This document shows positions 35,747-43,807 of a stretch of 64,000 nucleotides of DNA, in pieces. Source of the stretch: Putridiphycobacter sp965230195. Lineage in GTDB: Bacteria > Bacteroidota > Bacteroidia > Flavobacteriales_D > Crocinitomicaceae. The DNA lies in the NCBI GenBank assembly GCA_965230195.1, contig OZ245997.1:4960001-5024000 (forward strand). The letters run 5' to 3'. The notes under the pieces are model-generated. The model did not search any database. It was not told where the DNA came from and worked only from the letters and a program-made list of their open reading frames with translations. How positions within the stretch are numbered: the stretch's first letter is position 1; each line of letters opens with the position of its first letter. A program made the translations under genes and the position numbers.

Positions 35747-36849
35747 AACTTTTCTATTTCACCAGTTAAATGCTGTTTATGTTCAATCTGCTTTATCCAA
35801 CCTACACGTGTTTGAATATACCTTAGTTTATCTTTTATAATATTTTGCTCCTCAAATGAAAGATTTTCAACCTCCCATTTTTTTGTTAAAATATTAACTT
35901 CCTTCATTAGCTCCTCTGAATTGGGAACCTTATTAAACAACGCTTGCGGATGCATTTGATCAGTTTTATCTTCAGTAATAATTGTATCGATTATTCCTGC
36001 TAATATTTCAATTTGTTCTTCAGTATCCCAAATATACTTAAGCACCCATAAATCAGATTTTACTGCTTCCTTTCTACCACAAATCAAGGCACTTGCAGCC
36101 ACAAGGTTTTGAATTTTGACCGCTCTTCTATCAGAAACTTTAATACCCGTATTTCTCAGATTGTGAACTAAATCAACAAAACTTTGACGAATTGGGGACA
36201 AATCAATCAATTTGCTTTCTCTTTGAAGTTCAATAATCACATCTGGTGATATTTTGGGAGCCAGACTACCGTCAGATTTTTCAAGTTTGCGTCCCGCTAA
36301 TAATACTTCCTCAAGTAAATCAGGGTTTACATAATCACATTTTACACGAACTAAAAACCGATCCAGTAAAGCCTCCAAAGATTCATCCTCAGGTAACACA
36401 TTACTGGCTCCAACAAACATTAAAGCTGGTAATTTTTTAGTTTCTCTTCCCCGACGGAATATTTTTTCATTCAACGCCATTAACAAACTATTCAAAATAG
36501 CACTATTGGCATTGAAGATTTCATCTAAAAACACCATGGAAGCTTCTGGTAACATTCCTTCGGTGTTAGTGATTAATTCACCCTCTTTTAATTTCCTAAT
36601 GTCAAATGGCCCAAAAATTTCATTTGGTTCTGTAAATCTGGTTAACAAATATTCAAAATTCTGCCCTCCTTCAATACAAGACGCTAAAGTCTTAACAATC
36701 GCACTTTTAGCGGTACCCGGAGGTCCCAATAAAAAGGTATTCTCTCTGGCGAGTAAACCTATACCTAATAAATCTATTATTTCATCTTTACCTACAAATG
36801 CTTGTTTTATATAGGTTAAGACATTGTTTAACTGCTCTGTATTAGTCAT
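35719..36849 (-). CDS. MoxR-family AAA+ ATPase of the ternary system
   Basis: The 376-residue protein has a complete MoxR/RavA-type ATPase core: Walker A GPPGTAKS (41-49), Walker B MVFLDEIFN (Asp109-Glu110), GASN as sensor 1 near residue 147, and LLDRF with Arg as finger, followed by a helical lid (VSDRRAVKIQ). MoxR proteins act as chaperone-like ATPases with vWA partners, remodelling or activating clients. The C-terminal 90 residues are helical and may contact the partners. It overlaps the preceding gene by 8 nt and the next by 28 nt, so synthesis is translationally coupled. Confidence 0.92.
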   Translation of the reverse strand: MTNTEQLNNVLTYIKQAFVGKDEIIDLLGIGLLARENTFLLGPPGTAKSAIVKTLASCIEGGQNFEYLLTRFTEPNEIFGPFDIRKLKEGELITNTEGMLPEASMVFLDEIFNANSAILNSLLMALNEKIFRRGRETKKLPALMFVGASNVLPEDESLEALLDRFLVRVKCDYVNPDLLEEVLLAGRKLEKSDGSLAPKISPDVIIELQRESKLIDLSPIRQSFVDLVHNLRNTGIKVSDRRAVKIQNLVAASALICGRKEAVKSDLWVLKYIWDTEEQIEILAGIIDTIITEDKTDQMHPQALFNKVPNSEELMKEVNILTKKWEVENLSFEEQNIIKDKLRYIQTRVGWIKQIEHKQHLTGEIEKLWQKMLEKV

Positions 36850-37483
36850 CTAATTCAATTAGTTTAAAATCAGGCCAAAATTCCTGGTCATATATCCCTA
36901 TCCGTGCCGAAATTTTGCTATTAACGTTAGGAATTTTAGCCAACTTTCTGTTTTTAAATTTTATTATTCTGTTAATGTATAATTGTGTCAGGCAAGGACT
37001 TTGTATAACTACATCCCAATCTTTATTTTCTATCTCTACTTCAGAATTAACTGCAGAGTAATACCATTTTTGAAGTTTACTTTCAAGAATAGGTATTAGC
37101 TTATCTTCACCATCAATCAGTTTTAACTCTTTCAACAAATCCGGGATAAACCGAAAACATATGTCTACTGACATCAAGGTAGAGGGTGTAACAACAAATT
37201 CTTCATTAGGTAAAATATCTTGCAACTCGTTTGAATGATTTTCTCTGTAAATAATTAATTGTGCTGATACATACATAAATTCTGCGGCCCATAAAGCCAC
37301 ATCCGAATTAAAATCTGGCACTTCGAACTGAAATGTCAGGGTTTCTAATTCGTATATTTCCTGCAAAAAAAGACGTACCTTATCCTTTTCCTGCTGTCTG
37401 ATTTTTGATAAATTTTGAAATAATAGAATTTCCTCTTGTTCAAAAAGATGCTTTATGGTGCTTAAGAAATAGTTGGATGACAT
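36842..37483 (-). CDS. Unassigned 213-residue leader protein of the ternary operon
   Basis: This first gene of the operon encodes a mainly helical cytoplasmic protein with segments such as YFLSTIKHLFEQEEILLFQN (near residue 5), ALWAAEFMYVSAQLI and LTQLYINRIIKFKNRKLAKI. Its C-terminal 60 residues are beta-rich (ISARIGIYDQEFWPDFKLIEL). No catalytic motif is seen. It overlaps the MoxR start by 8 nt. It could be a bpX-type or dedicated sensing component; I cannot assign a family. A predicted promoter lies 24 nt upstream of its start, supporting it as the first gene. Confidence 0.65.
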   Translation of the reverse strand: MSSNYFLSTIKHLFEQEEILLFQNLSKIRQQEKDKVRLFLQEIYELETLTFQFEVPDFNSDVALWAAEFMYVSAQLIIYRENHSNELQDILPNEEFVVTPSTLMSVDICFRFIPDLLKELKLIDGEDKLIPILESKLQKWYYSAVNSEVEIENKDWDVVIQSPCLTQLYINRIIKFKNRKLAKIPNVNSKISARIGIYDQEFWPDFKLIELDD

Positions 37484-37506
37484 TAAACCTAACTCAATTT
37501 ACTAAC

Positions 37507-37514
37507 CAAATATA
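37507..37514 (-). promoter_or_regulatory. Predicted -7 element of the ternary-system operon
   Basis: The minus strand reads TATATTTG here, matching TAnnTTTG, 24 nt before the ATG at 37483. No TTG at the expected -33 spacing was found, so regulation or an activator may be involved. Confidence 0.35.
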
Positions 37515-37720
37515 AATATTTAATCCTACCGGAGTCATTAAATTAAGTTAAAAGCCAATTCGGTTCTTAAATAACAAGGTAATTTGCTTTCTAACCAAAC
37601 AATAGATTTATACAATAAGGTCTTTTTGTCGTATTAGACCCTAGTCATCCGATTGATTTGAGTAAGTTTCAAAAGCGCATTTTCCAGCATTCTATGGTGT
37701 TTGAATAGCGTTCCGTCTTC

Positions 37721-37831
37721 GAGTCCATTTGGCAGAGCCAAATCCTCAGACATCACTCAATATTTGCAACTGACAATCTCATCAATATGCGCTGGAGTCC
37801 TCTTGGCTCAGCTGAGACCTCAGACATCACT
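37721..37831 (+). repeat. Pair of 37-nt imperfect direct repeats
   Basis: Copy 1 (37721-37757) and copy 2 (37795-37831) share 29 of 37 bases, beginning GAGTCC, containing TTGGC, and ending CCTCAGACATCACT. The gap is also 37 nt. Copy 1 contains the stem TTGGC-AGA-GCCAA; copy 2 contains CTCAGCTGAG, so the central bases differ but each keeps an internal inverted repeat. No third copy lies at the same period on either side. Confidence 0.55.
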
Positions 37832-37865
37832 ACAACCTATTATACTTATTCACCTATCACCTGAC

Positions 37866-39311
37866 TCACTCCCTGACAAACCTCTTGTATGTCTGATTTT
37901 CTATACCAATAACACGACAAAGGTATATTCCTGAAGGTAGTGCACTGACATCAACGGAAGATTTACTTCCCGATTCTCCTTTTTGATTAATCAAAACCTG
38001 TCCGTTTATTGAAACAATCTGAATTGTGTAAGGTTTATAGTTCTGACCTGGCTCAACAAATAATTGATCTGAAACAGGATTTGGAAATAATCTTAAGATG
38101 TAAGCCGCCTTCTTTGAAACAGAGAGAGATGTCAGTTCGCAGGATGCCTGACAATTTGTAATATTTGCCCCTATTGTTGAATTATTATGTATAATTCCAG
38201 CGGCACCCTGAGCACATAAATCCAGCGTTCCTGAAAAATCACAATCGTTGGTCACAAAACCAAGTTGAGAACAAAAATTGCCGGATCCGTCAAAATTACA
38301 ATTGGTAATATTTATAAATTCACTTGAGATAACAACCCCATTGTTAATCCAGCCTACATTATTATTACCTAAAAACATACAATTCCCACCTTCAATGGCC
38401 CCATTATTTTCAAATACCGGGTTAGTTGTACCCATTATGGCACTTGAGGTAACCGACATATGGTTGGTAACATCACCATCATTTATAATTGATGCTTCCT
38501 CCTGAACACTAAACTGAACCGTGGACTTTTGATTTCCGGTGATGTCTCCCTGATTTATAATTCCTCCACCAGTACCACCATTAAAAAGAATGGAAACTGT
38601 ATCACTACCCACCACATTTATAGCACCACTGTTCACAATGGCATCTTCTGAAGTTGAAAAAGCAAGACCTGTCTCACTTCCTCCGATATTAATTTCTCCA
38701 CTATTACTCACCAAATTCTCAGCTGAAAGTATTAATGTTGTTTCTTTATATGAAGCATTTATTACTCCTGTGTTCTCCACCATTCCAAAAATCGATTCAA
38801 AAATACAATCCGCCACTTGCCCAATATTAATATCACCTGAAGTTTCTACAGTATCATAGGCCATAACCTGACAAGAAGCAGAATCTGCTAATTCAATATC
38901 ACCACTTAGAATCACATCATTATAAGTAGGATTCCCCACCATGGTTGAAAAGCTTCCTCCGGTTTCCACAATGATATCACCTTCACCAATAAATCTTGGT
39001 ACACTGGAGTCTCCTTCACCAGTCCCCAAAGTATCGTTTGTGGCAATACTTAAACTCCCTGTTACAGAAATGTGCATTCTATGATTTACAAAAACCGTAC
39101 TCGGTACGCCACCGTTTGAATACATTACATGATGTGAAATAATGACACTATCATATGCAGTTGTGGGCGAATTGGAAATAGGTACATTTCCACCCAGCCA
39201 GGTGGTTGGGGTATTCCAATTTCCATCAGAAATGGTTTGATATTGGGAATAGGAGGTTAATGATAACATTAACCCAATGGTTAAACCTGATAAAATCTTA
39301 AAAGTTTTCAT
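37866..39311 (-). CDS. T9SS-secreted beta-helix-like surface protein
   Basis: The 481-residue protein has a signal peptide ending near TSYSQ (residue 22) and an N-terminal QTISDGNWNTPTTWLGGNVP segment typical of Bacteroidota surface repeat proteins. A long region (100-380) follows with short recurring strands of the NxGxI type (SGEINIGGS, NSGAINVVGS, NQGDITGNQ, NDGDVTN), suggesting a right-handed parallel beta-helix. It ends with a type A sorting domain (LRLFPNPVSDQLFVE ... YKRFVRE). It should be displayed or released through the type IX system; the role is likely adhesive or structural. It stands alone between the ternary operon and the next signalling cluster. Confidence 0.78.
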   Translation of the reverse strand: MKTFKILSGLTIGLMLSLTSYSQYQTISDGNWNTPTTWLGGNVPISNSPTTAYDSVIISHHVMYSNGGVPSTVFVNHRMHISVTGSLSIATNDTLGTGEGDSSVPRFIGEGDIIVETGGSFSTMVGNPTYNDVILSGDIELADSASCQVMAYDTVETSGDINIGQVADCIFESIFGMVENTGVINASYKETTLILSAENLVSNSGEINIGGSETGLAFSTSEDAIVNSGAINVVGSDTVSILFNGGTGGGIINQGDITGNQKSTVQFSVQEEASIINDGDVTNHMSVTSSAIMGTTNPVFENNGAIEGGNCMFLGNNNVGWINNGVVISSEFINITNCNFDGSGNFCSQLGFVTNDCDFSGTLDLCAQGAAGIIHNNSTIGANITNCQASCELTSLSVSKKAAYILRLFPNPVSDQLFVEPGQNYKPYTIQIVSINGQVLINQKGESGSKSSVDVSALPSGIYLCRVIGIENQTYKRFVRE

Positions 39312-39559
39312 TTTTTGGAGATTATATTTTTGATAAGTCGGATAAATCCTTGATTACCCCCATTCAGGTTAAAGTACAACCATAAAAAAGATTATGATTT
39401 TAAATTATGTATTTTCCGGTAACAACCATGTTTAAAGTACGAGGTAATAAAAATTATGAATTATCTATTGATTCATTTGATGAGAAAAAAAACATAATAA
39501 CTGTTGGTGTTGTTGAAATAAAACAGATGACATTGGAGCTTTTCAAATCAAATAATCGA

Positions 39560-40603
39560 TCAATCAGATGTTATTGTAAGCTCCACAACAAAACCTTCTG
39601 AAGACTCCTCAATCCTGATATGATGATTATTTGGATAAATCAAATCAAGCCGTTCTTTTAGATTCTGAATACCCATTTGATTTGAAGTTATATTACTGGG
39701 GTTAGTTTTGGTATTTTTCACTTTGAATCGAAGCTGGTCCACTGATATTTCCAATTCAATTAAAATCAACTGTGGATTTTGTCGGCTGATACCATATTTG
39801 AATGCATTTTCAATAATCGGAATAAACAAAAAGGGAGCAATCTTTTTATCGTTTACTTTTCCTTTAATATCAAAATGAATAGGGTAATCTGTTCCTAATC
39901 TCATTTTTTGCAGCTCAATATAGTCGGTTATAAATCTAATTTCTTTTGAAATGGAATTCTTAGCCCTGGTGCCCTCATTGATAGGATAACGCATAATTTC
40001 AGACAATTTTAGTATTGCCTCTTTTGTTTTTGGAGCATTTTCTTCATCCGCCAGAGCATATATTGTATTTAATGTATTAAACATAAAATGAGGATTAACC
40101 TGGGCATTTAAATATTTTAATTCTGCTTTTCTGCGTTCTTGCTCTGTCAACTTATTCTGTATACTTTTTTTCTGTAATACTTTCATCAGACCAACGCTTG
40201 TACTGATCCCTGTTATCAGAATACCAGACAGTATTAAAATATCCCATATGTCATTATCATCCACCCAAAAATGATAGCCTTGATTCAACAATATATTGTA
40301 AATAGAAAAACCTGATAAAATGTATCCAAGGTAAGTCAAAAGCAACATTAAAACATACAACAAAACTCTTCGTTTGCCCAATAACTTAGGCAGTAAAAAG
40401 TGACTGTTAAAGTAGAACAATATCAACATCAGAGGAATCAACAAAAAGGCCTCATCAATATGACCTTCCTGCTTTATAACCAATTCATAGAACGAGTGAT
40501 AAAGTCCACCAAAATCGAAAATGAGATGCAATAACAAGCCCCAGCATGCTATATGTAGAACCACAGTCAATCGTTTACTTGTAAAATCAGAGTCTAAATT
40601 CAT
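39560..40603 (-). CDS. LytS-type sensor histidine kinase
   Basis: The 347-residue protein has about four membrane helices (12-36, 50-66, 78-100, 122-142) and a coiled linker. A His_kinase core follows: LKYLNAQVNPHFMFNTLNTI with phosphoacceptor His172, an N-box FLFIPIIENAFKYGI and GIQNLKERLDLIYP near the C-terminus. It is last in the minus-strand cluster that begins with the LytTR regulator at 43631, with three exported-protein genes between them, an unusual separation of a likely cognate pair. The signal is unknown; there is no extracytoplasmic domain of size. Confidence 0.87.
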   Translation of the reverse strand: MNLDSDFTSKRLTVVLHIACWGLLLHLIFDFGGLYHSFYELVIKQEGHIDEAFLLIPLMLILFYFNSHFLLPKLLGKRRVLLYVLMLLLTYLGYILSGFSIYNILLNQGYHFWVDDNDIWDILILSGILITGISTSVGLMKVLQKKSIQNKLTEQERRKAELKYLNAQVNPHFMFNTLNTIYALADEENAPKTKEAILKLSEIMRYPINEGTRAKNSISKEIRFITDYIELQKMRLGTDYPIHFDIKGKVNDKKIAPFLFIPIIENAFKYGISRQNPQLILIELEISVDQLRFKVKNTKTNPSNITSNQMGIQNLKERLDLIYPNNHHIRIEESSEGFVVELTITSD

Positions 40604-40630
40604 TCTTTTAAAAACAAAAACATTTTAAGT

Positions 40631-41302
40631 TTATACGGCTACCTTAATAATTTTTGTAAGCGTATAACCATCTGTTGGGTTTCCCGTAACAGTATCAGCC
40701 ATATTTAAGGCCAGACTTTTCTTAAAAATACCATCTTTTTTGTTTTTTGTATCAAAATCACCTTTATACTCCGTTGTTCCATACACAGTTTTCGAAATTT
40801 CTTCCGGAAAAGCTATTTGGGTAATCAAAAGAGAATTTCCTGAACCTGAAAGAATCTCTAAATGAAGATGCGGAGCACGGCCGGGATACCAACCAGGGTA
40901 AATACTGATAAATGACACATTTCCTGATGCATCACTTGTTTGACGACCACGTAGAAAATGCTCACTTGTAAAATCACCATCTAATTGTCCGGTGTATTCA
41001 GAGTAATTCCCTTTTGCGTCACATTGCCAAATATCGACCAGCGCTCCTTCCAGTACATTACAACTATTATTTATATTTTGTATGGTCAGATTTATTAAAA
41101 GCGGCACTCCTTTCCGATCTCCTACAATATTTTCGTTTACCAAGTCTGCAGGTGTTTTAATCGGGAATGGTCCGGCAGTTTCTTCGGGAGAACTTGCACA
41201 AGCACCCGGATCTAATTTTTTACATCCGCTAATTACAGATGGAATGGCTACTATCGTTCCAAGTCCTAACACACTGTTTTTTAAAAACTCTTTTCTTTTC
41301 AT
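40631..41302 (-). CDS. Intradiol ring-cleavage dioxygenase-like lipoprotein
   Basis: The 223-residue protein has an N-terminal signal with a lipobox-like ISGC (Cys27). The dioxygenase core shows ETAGPFP, then VDIWQCDAKGNYSEYTGQ with Tyr100, IYPGWYPGR with Tyr139, and APHLHLEI with His145 and His147. These four match the Fe(III)-binding Tyr, Tyr, His, His of protocatechuate and catechol dioxygenases, so an active ring-cleaving or related enzyme at the envelope is plausible. Exported members of this family are common in Bacteroidota and their substrates are mostly unknown. It is encoded between the ClpP-like and kinase genes (28-29 nt gaps). Confidence 0.85.
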   Translation of the reverse strand: MKRKEFLKNSVLGLGTIVAIPSVISGCKKLDPGACASSPEETAGPFPIKTPADLVNENIVGDRKGVPLLINLTIQNINNSCNVLEGALVDIWQCDAKGNYSEYTGQLDGDFTSEHFLRGRQTSDASGNVSFISIYPGWYPGRAPHLHLEILSGSGNSLLITQIAFPEEISKTVYGTTEYKGDFDTKNKKDGIFKKSLALNMADTVTGNPTDGYTLTKIIKVAV

Positions 41303-41331
41303 AATTTTACGTTTAGTCCATATTTATATGG

Positions 41332-41934
41332 TTATTCTGTTAATAAACCGTACTGTTTTATCTCCTTCTCTGTCATCCAGTGAATCGTCTGTTCGGGGGC
41401 AGCATTTATAGTAAAATAATAAAATGCCTCTGCTTCTTTTTCTGTAAAACCGATTGACCTATAGTAATTAATGTAAGGTTGATGAACTATATCACCAACA
41501 GGATATGACATTGCCGTTTTGCCATTTCTTCCTCTCCAGGAATGTACTCCTATCTTTGCTCCTGGTTCCTTAGTTCTCCTGACACCTCCAACAAACATAT
41601 CCACCGCTCCGGAAGCAATAGAAGATGTTGAAAACAAGTGAAACCCAATTCCCATATCATGTATTTTTTTAGATACTATCAGGTTAGCTTCATCATTTTT
41701 TGACCCTGGGCAATTTAACATATTAATGATTTTAACATTGGGGTATTTACCAATCATTTCGTCAAAATCTTGAGGGGTTCTCTTATCGATAACACCATCT
41801 ATTTCAACTGTATTACTATCCAATACTGTAAAAATACCAAACTCCTTATTCGCTGGTTTGAAACATGGCGATAACAAAATATTTATCAACAGAACAATCC
41901 CCAATTTAAAAACTAACTTACTAATGATCAACAT
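41332..41934 (-). CDS. Exported ClpP/crotonase-fold protein
   Basis: The 200-residue protein has an N-terminal hydrophobic segment (about 5-24) serving as signal or anchor. A ClpP-like serine protease fold follows: VLDSNTVEIDGVIDKRTPQD, then STSSIASGAVDMFVGG, where Ser108 is the candidate nucleophile, and AKIGVHSWRGR with His131. This resembles the predicted periplasmic COG3904-type ClpP-like proteins (S-x-A-S-A and GxH motifs), though the first Cys-Ala-Ser motif differs. Function in that group is poorly known. It lies between the EF-hand lipoprotein and the dioxygenase genes and probably forms an operon with them. Confidence 0.72.
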   Translation of the reverse strand: MLIISKLVFKLGIVLLINILLSPCFKPANKEFGIFTVLDSNTVEIDGVIDKRTPQDFDEMIGKYPNVKIINMLNCPGSKNDEANLIVSKKIHDMGIGFHLFSTSSIASGAVDMFVGGVRRTKEPGAKIGVHSWRGRNGKTAMSYPVGDIVHQPYINYYRSIGFTEKEAEAFYYFTINAAPEQTIHWMTEKEIKQYGLLTE

Positions 41935-41982
41935 ATACCTAACATCATACTATTTAATTACTGTCTCCGACTCAAAAGAGAT

Positions 41983-42816
41983 CTAATGTCGATAGGTTCC
42001 ATCCGGCAGTATAGTTGGAAATTTATATTGGGGATCCGTTAACAATTCATAAACCAACACATCATTTTCTTTTACCTTATCATTGGTATTTTGCTTCCAC
42101 TCATTTCCTATCTCCGAAAGCCTGTTTTCCTGAGCACCAAGAATGGCCGTCAGGGCCCAATAATGATATTCGGTAACCTGGCACCCATAATTACAAGTTT
42201 TATCATCATAGGTATACCAAGCTCCTGTGGGATATGATTGAGGTGGTTTATCAAATTGTCCTCCACGGGCTACATCCATTGCCTTAGCTATTTCCGATCC
42301 TTTTTCCTCTCCAAAAACCGAAGGATAAACACCTGCATAACCAACATGGGTAATCAAATGAAGTACTTCTTCCAATGCGGCGTCAAAAGTTCCTGTTTTG
42401 CCATTTACAACGAATTGCGGATTGGTTTCATCATTACCTAAATCCTGCCCCTCCCTTCCTTTGATAGGAAATAGCTTTTTGTCGCCGCTTTTTTTCCACA
42501 TAAACAAAAAAGCTTTTTTTTCTACCATTTTGTCAACTACTAATTTGTTATCCACTACACCATCCTCATTATTATCAAGATATTGAGCCATTAAATTTGC
42601 AGCATGAAGTAACTTCTCATCCTCCACTTTTGGAGCAGCATAAATATCAACTCCAAAAACAACTACTTTTCGATTGTATTTTTTTAAGCCCTTGTCATTA
42701 TTTTTAACAATTTTAAAATTGGGATCATTCCCCTCGGCAATAACTGCCTTATTCTTCTTACACCCTATTCCAAAAAAAAGAATTGTGGCTAAAAAAATTA
42801 TTTGATTTATTTTCAT
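41983..42816 (-). CDS. Exported lipoprotein with EF-hand-like loop and HxxxH motif
   Basis: The 277-residue protein starts with a lipoprotein signal (FFGIGC, Cys19). A Ca-binding EF-hand-like loop DNNEDGVVDN lies at 81-90. Further on is EEVLHLITHVGY, with Glu149-Glu150, His153 and His157, a metallohydrolase-like arrangement but not the classical HExxH. Later are RGGQFDKPPQSYPTGAWYTY and CQVTEYHYWAL. Similar uncharacterised envelope proteins occur in marine bacteria; I do not know an activity. A candidate regulator binding site (21-bp repeats, 42895-42923) lies 79 nt upstream of its start, between it and the LytTR gene. Confidence 0.68.
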   Translation of the reverse strand: MKINQIIFLATILFFGIGCKKNKAVIAEGNDPNFKIVKNNDKGLKKYNRKVVVFGVDIYAAPKVEDEKLLHAANLMAQYLDNNEDGVVDNKLVVDKMVEKKAFLFMWKKSGDKKLFPIKGREGQDLGNDETNPQFVVNGKTGTFDAALEEVLHLITHVGYAGVYPSVFGEEKGSEIAKAMDVARGGQFDKPPQSYPTGAWYTYDDKTCNYGCQVTEYHYWALTAILGAQENRLSEIGNEWKQNTNDKVKENDVLVYELLTDPQYKFPTILPDGTYRH

Positions 42817-42894
42817 CCTTTTTAGTTTTATAATTTACAATACACTGTCATATAAACCACGGATAAAAATAATCATCCCCCTACCTCTGTTTTG

Positions 42895-42923
42895 AATGTG
42901 TAGACGAACGGGAAAAATGTGTA
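42895..42923 (-). promoter_or_regulatory. 21-bp-phased direct repeat upstream of the exported-protein genes
   Basis: On the minus strand TACACATT occurs at 42923-42916 and 42902-42895, a period of 21 bp. The sequence CCCGTTCGTC lies between, which resembles a LytTR half-site (compare GTTCGTC in the repeat at 5038). The arrangement fits a regulator site for the lipoprotein, ClpP-like and dioxygenase genes, presumably by the adjacent LytTR protein. Confidence 0.45.
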
Positions 42924-42956
42924 TACTAAACAATGGAAAATGCCCACCTGCCAGAA

Positions 42957-43631
42957 CTAGAAATACTTTTCAAAACTGTTCAAATAAGTATCCCCTACAG
43001 GAATGATGTGGCTGCCTATTGTCACTTTTCGCTTTTGGAACAATTCTATTTTTGCCAGTGACACAATATACGATCGATGGATACGAATAAATTGTTGTGA
43101 AGGCAACTTTGATTCCATGCCTTTAACATTTGAACGGGTGAGAACCATTCCCTGCGCAGTGTAAATCTTCACATAGTCTTTAAGCCCCTCAATAAATAAA
43201 ATGTCATGATAAGCTATTCTCACTGTTTTGTATTCAGATTTTACAAGCAAAAAATCGTGGGATTCCTTTTGGTCTTGAATCTGAAACTGATGATGGGCTC
43301 TGTTTGCTGCCTTTAAGAAGCGCTCAAATCGAATTGGCTTTAAAAGATAATCTACAATCTCAAGATCATATCCTTTTAGAGCGTATTCCTCATATGCTGT
43401 TGTAAAAACAACTAAAGGCTTTTTTGTCAGACTATTCATAAAGTCAATACCCGAAATATCAGGCATTTCAATATCTAAAAACAATAAATCAACAGAGTTG
43501 GAATTGATTATCTGAAGTGCCTCCAAGGCATTGGTTGTTTTCAACTCTACCTGCAGAAATGAGATTTTATTGGCAAATCCACTTAACAAATTAATTGCAG
43601 GTAACTCATCATCAATTATAATTGTTTTCAT
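42957..43631 (-). CDS. LytTR-family response regulator
   Basis: The 224-residue protein has a complete receiver (IIIDDELP at 4-11, Asp53 in LLFLDIEMPD, KPIRFE near residue 97) and a LytTR domain (VKSEYKTVRIAYHDILFIEG from about 128, then FIRIHRSYIVSLAKIEL). It is first in a minus-strand cluster and is likely to pair with the kinase encoded last at 39560. A 21-bp-phased repeat downstream of it, before the next gene, is a candidate target. The plus-strand kinase-regulator pair at 43808 is divergent from it. Confidence 0.9.
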   Translation of the reverse strand: MKTIIIDDELPAINLLSGFANKISFLQVELKTTNALEALQIINSNSVDLLFLDIEMPDISGIDFMNSLTKKPLVVFTTAYEEYALKGYDLEIVDYLLKPIRFERFLKAANRAHHQFQIQDQKESHDFLLVKSEYKTVRIAYHDILFIEGLKDYVKIYTAQGMVLTRSNVKGMESKLPSQQFIRIHRSYIVSLAKIELFQKRKVTIGSHIIPVGDTYLNSFEKYF

Positions 43632-43807
43632 GAAATTCTATTTTCAATACTGGATCCTTTCTATCCATAAAACCAGCATTGTGGCAATATACTGATTATT
43701 TATGTTGTTTAATACCTTAAAGCATTGTTAGTAACAATATAACTACAAGCGGTTTTGACCAAAGAGATTTTATAATCAGCTAGTGGATTTAACGTTTTAT
43801 TATAAAT

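Larger units (their letters stand above)
37484..37865. other. Intergenic region between the ternary operon and the T9SS gene
   Basis: This 382-nt gap has no credible gene. It contains the operon promoter candidate at 37507-37514 and a pair of diverged 37-nt direct repeats at 37721-37757 and 37795-37831, each with a small internal inverted repeat. Nothing resembling a cas gene, integrase or RNA gene is nearby. Confidence 0.5.

Noticed and set aside
37721..37831. CRISPR array
   Set aside because: Only two copies, with eight mismatches between them, no further unit at the same period and no cas genes nearby.
39407..39601. A 64-codon plus-strand frame before and into the kinase gene at 39560
   Set aside because: It overlaps the end of the kinase gene on the opposite strand, has no recognisable motif and its last third is antisense to conserved kinase sequence.
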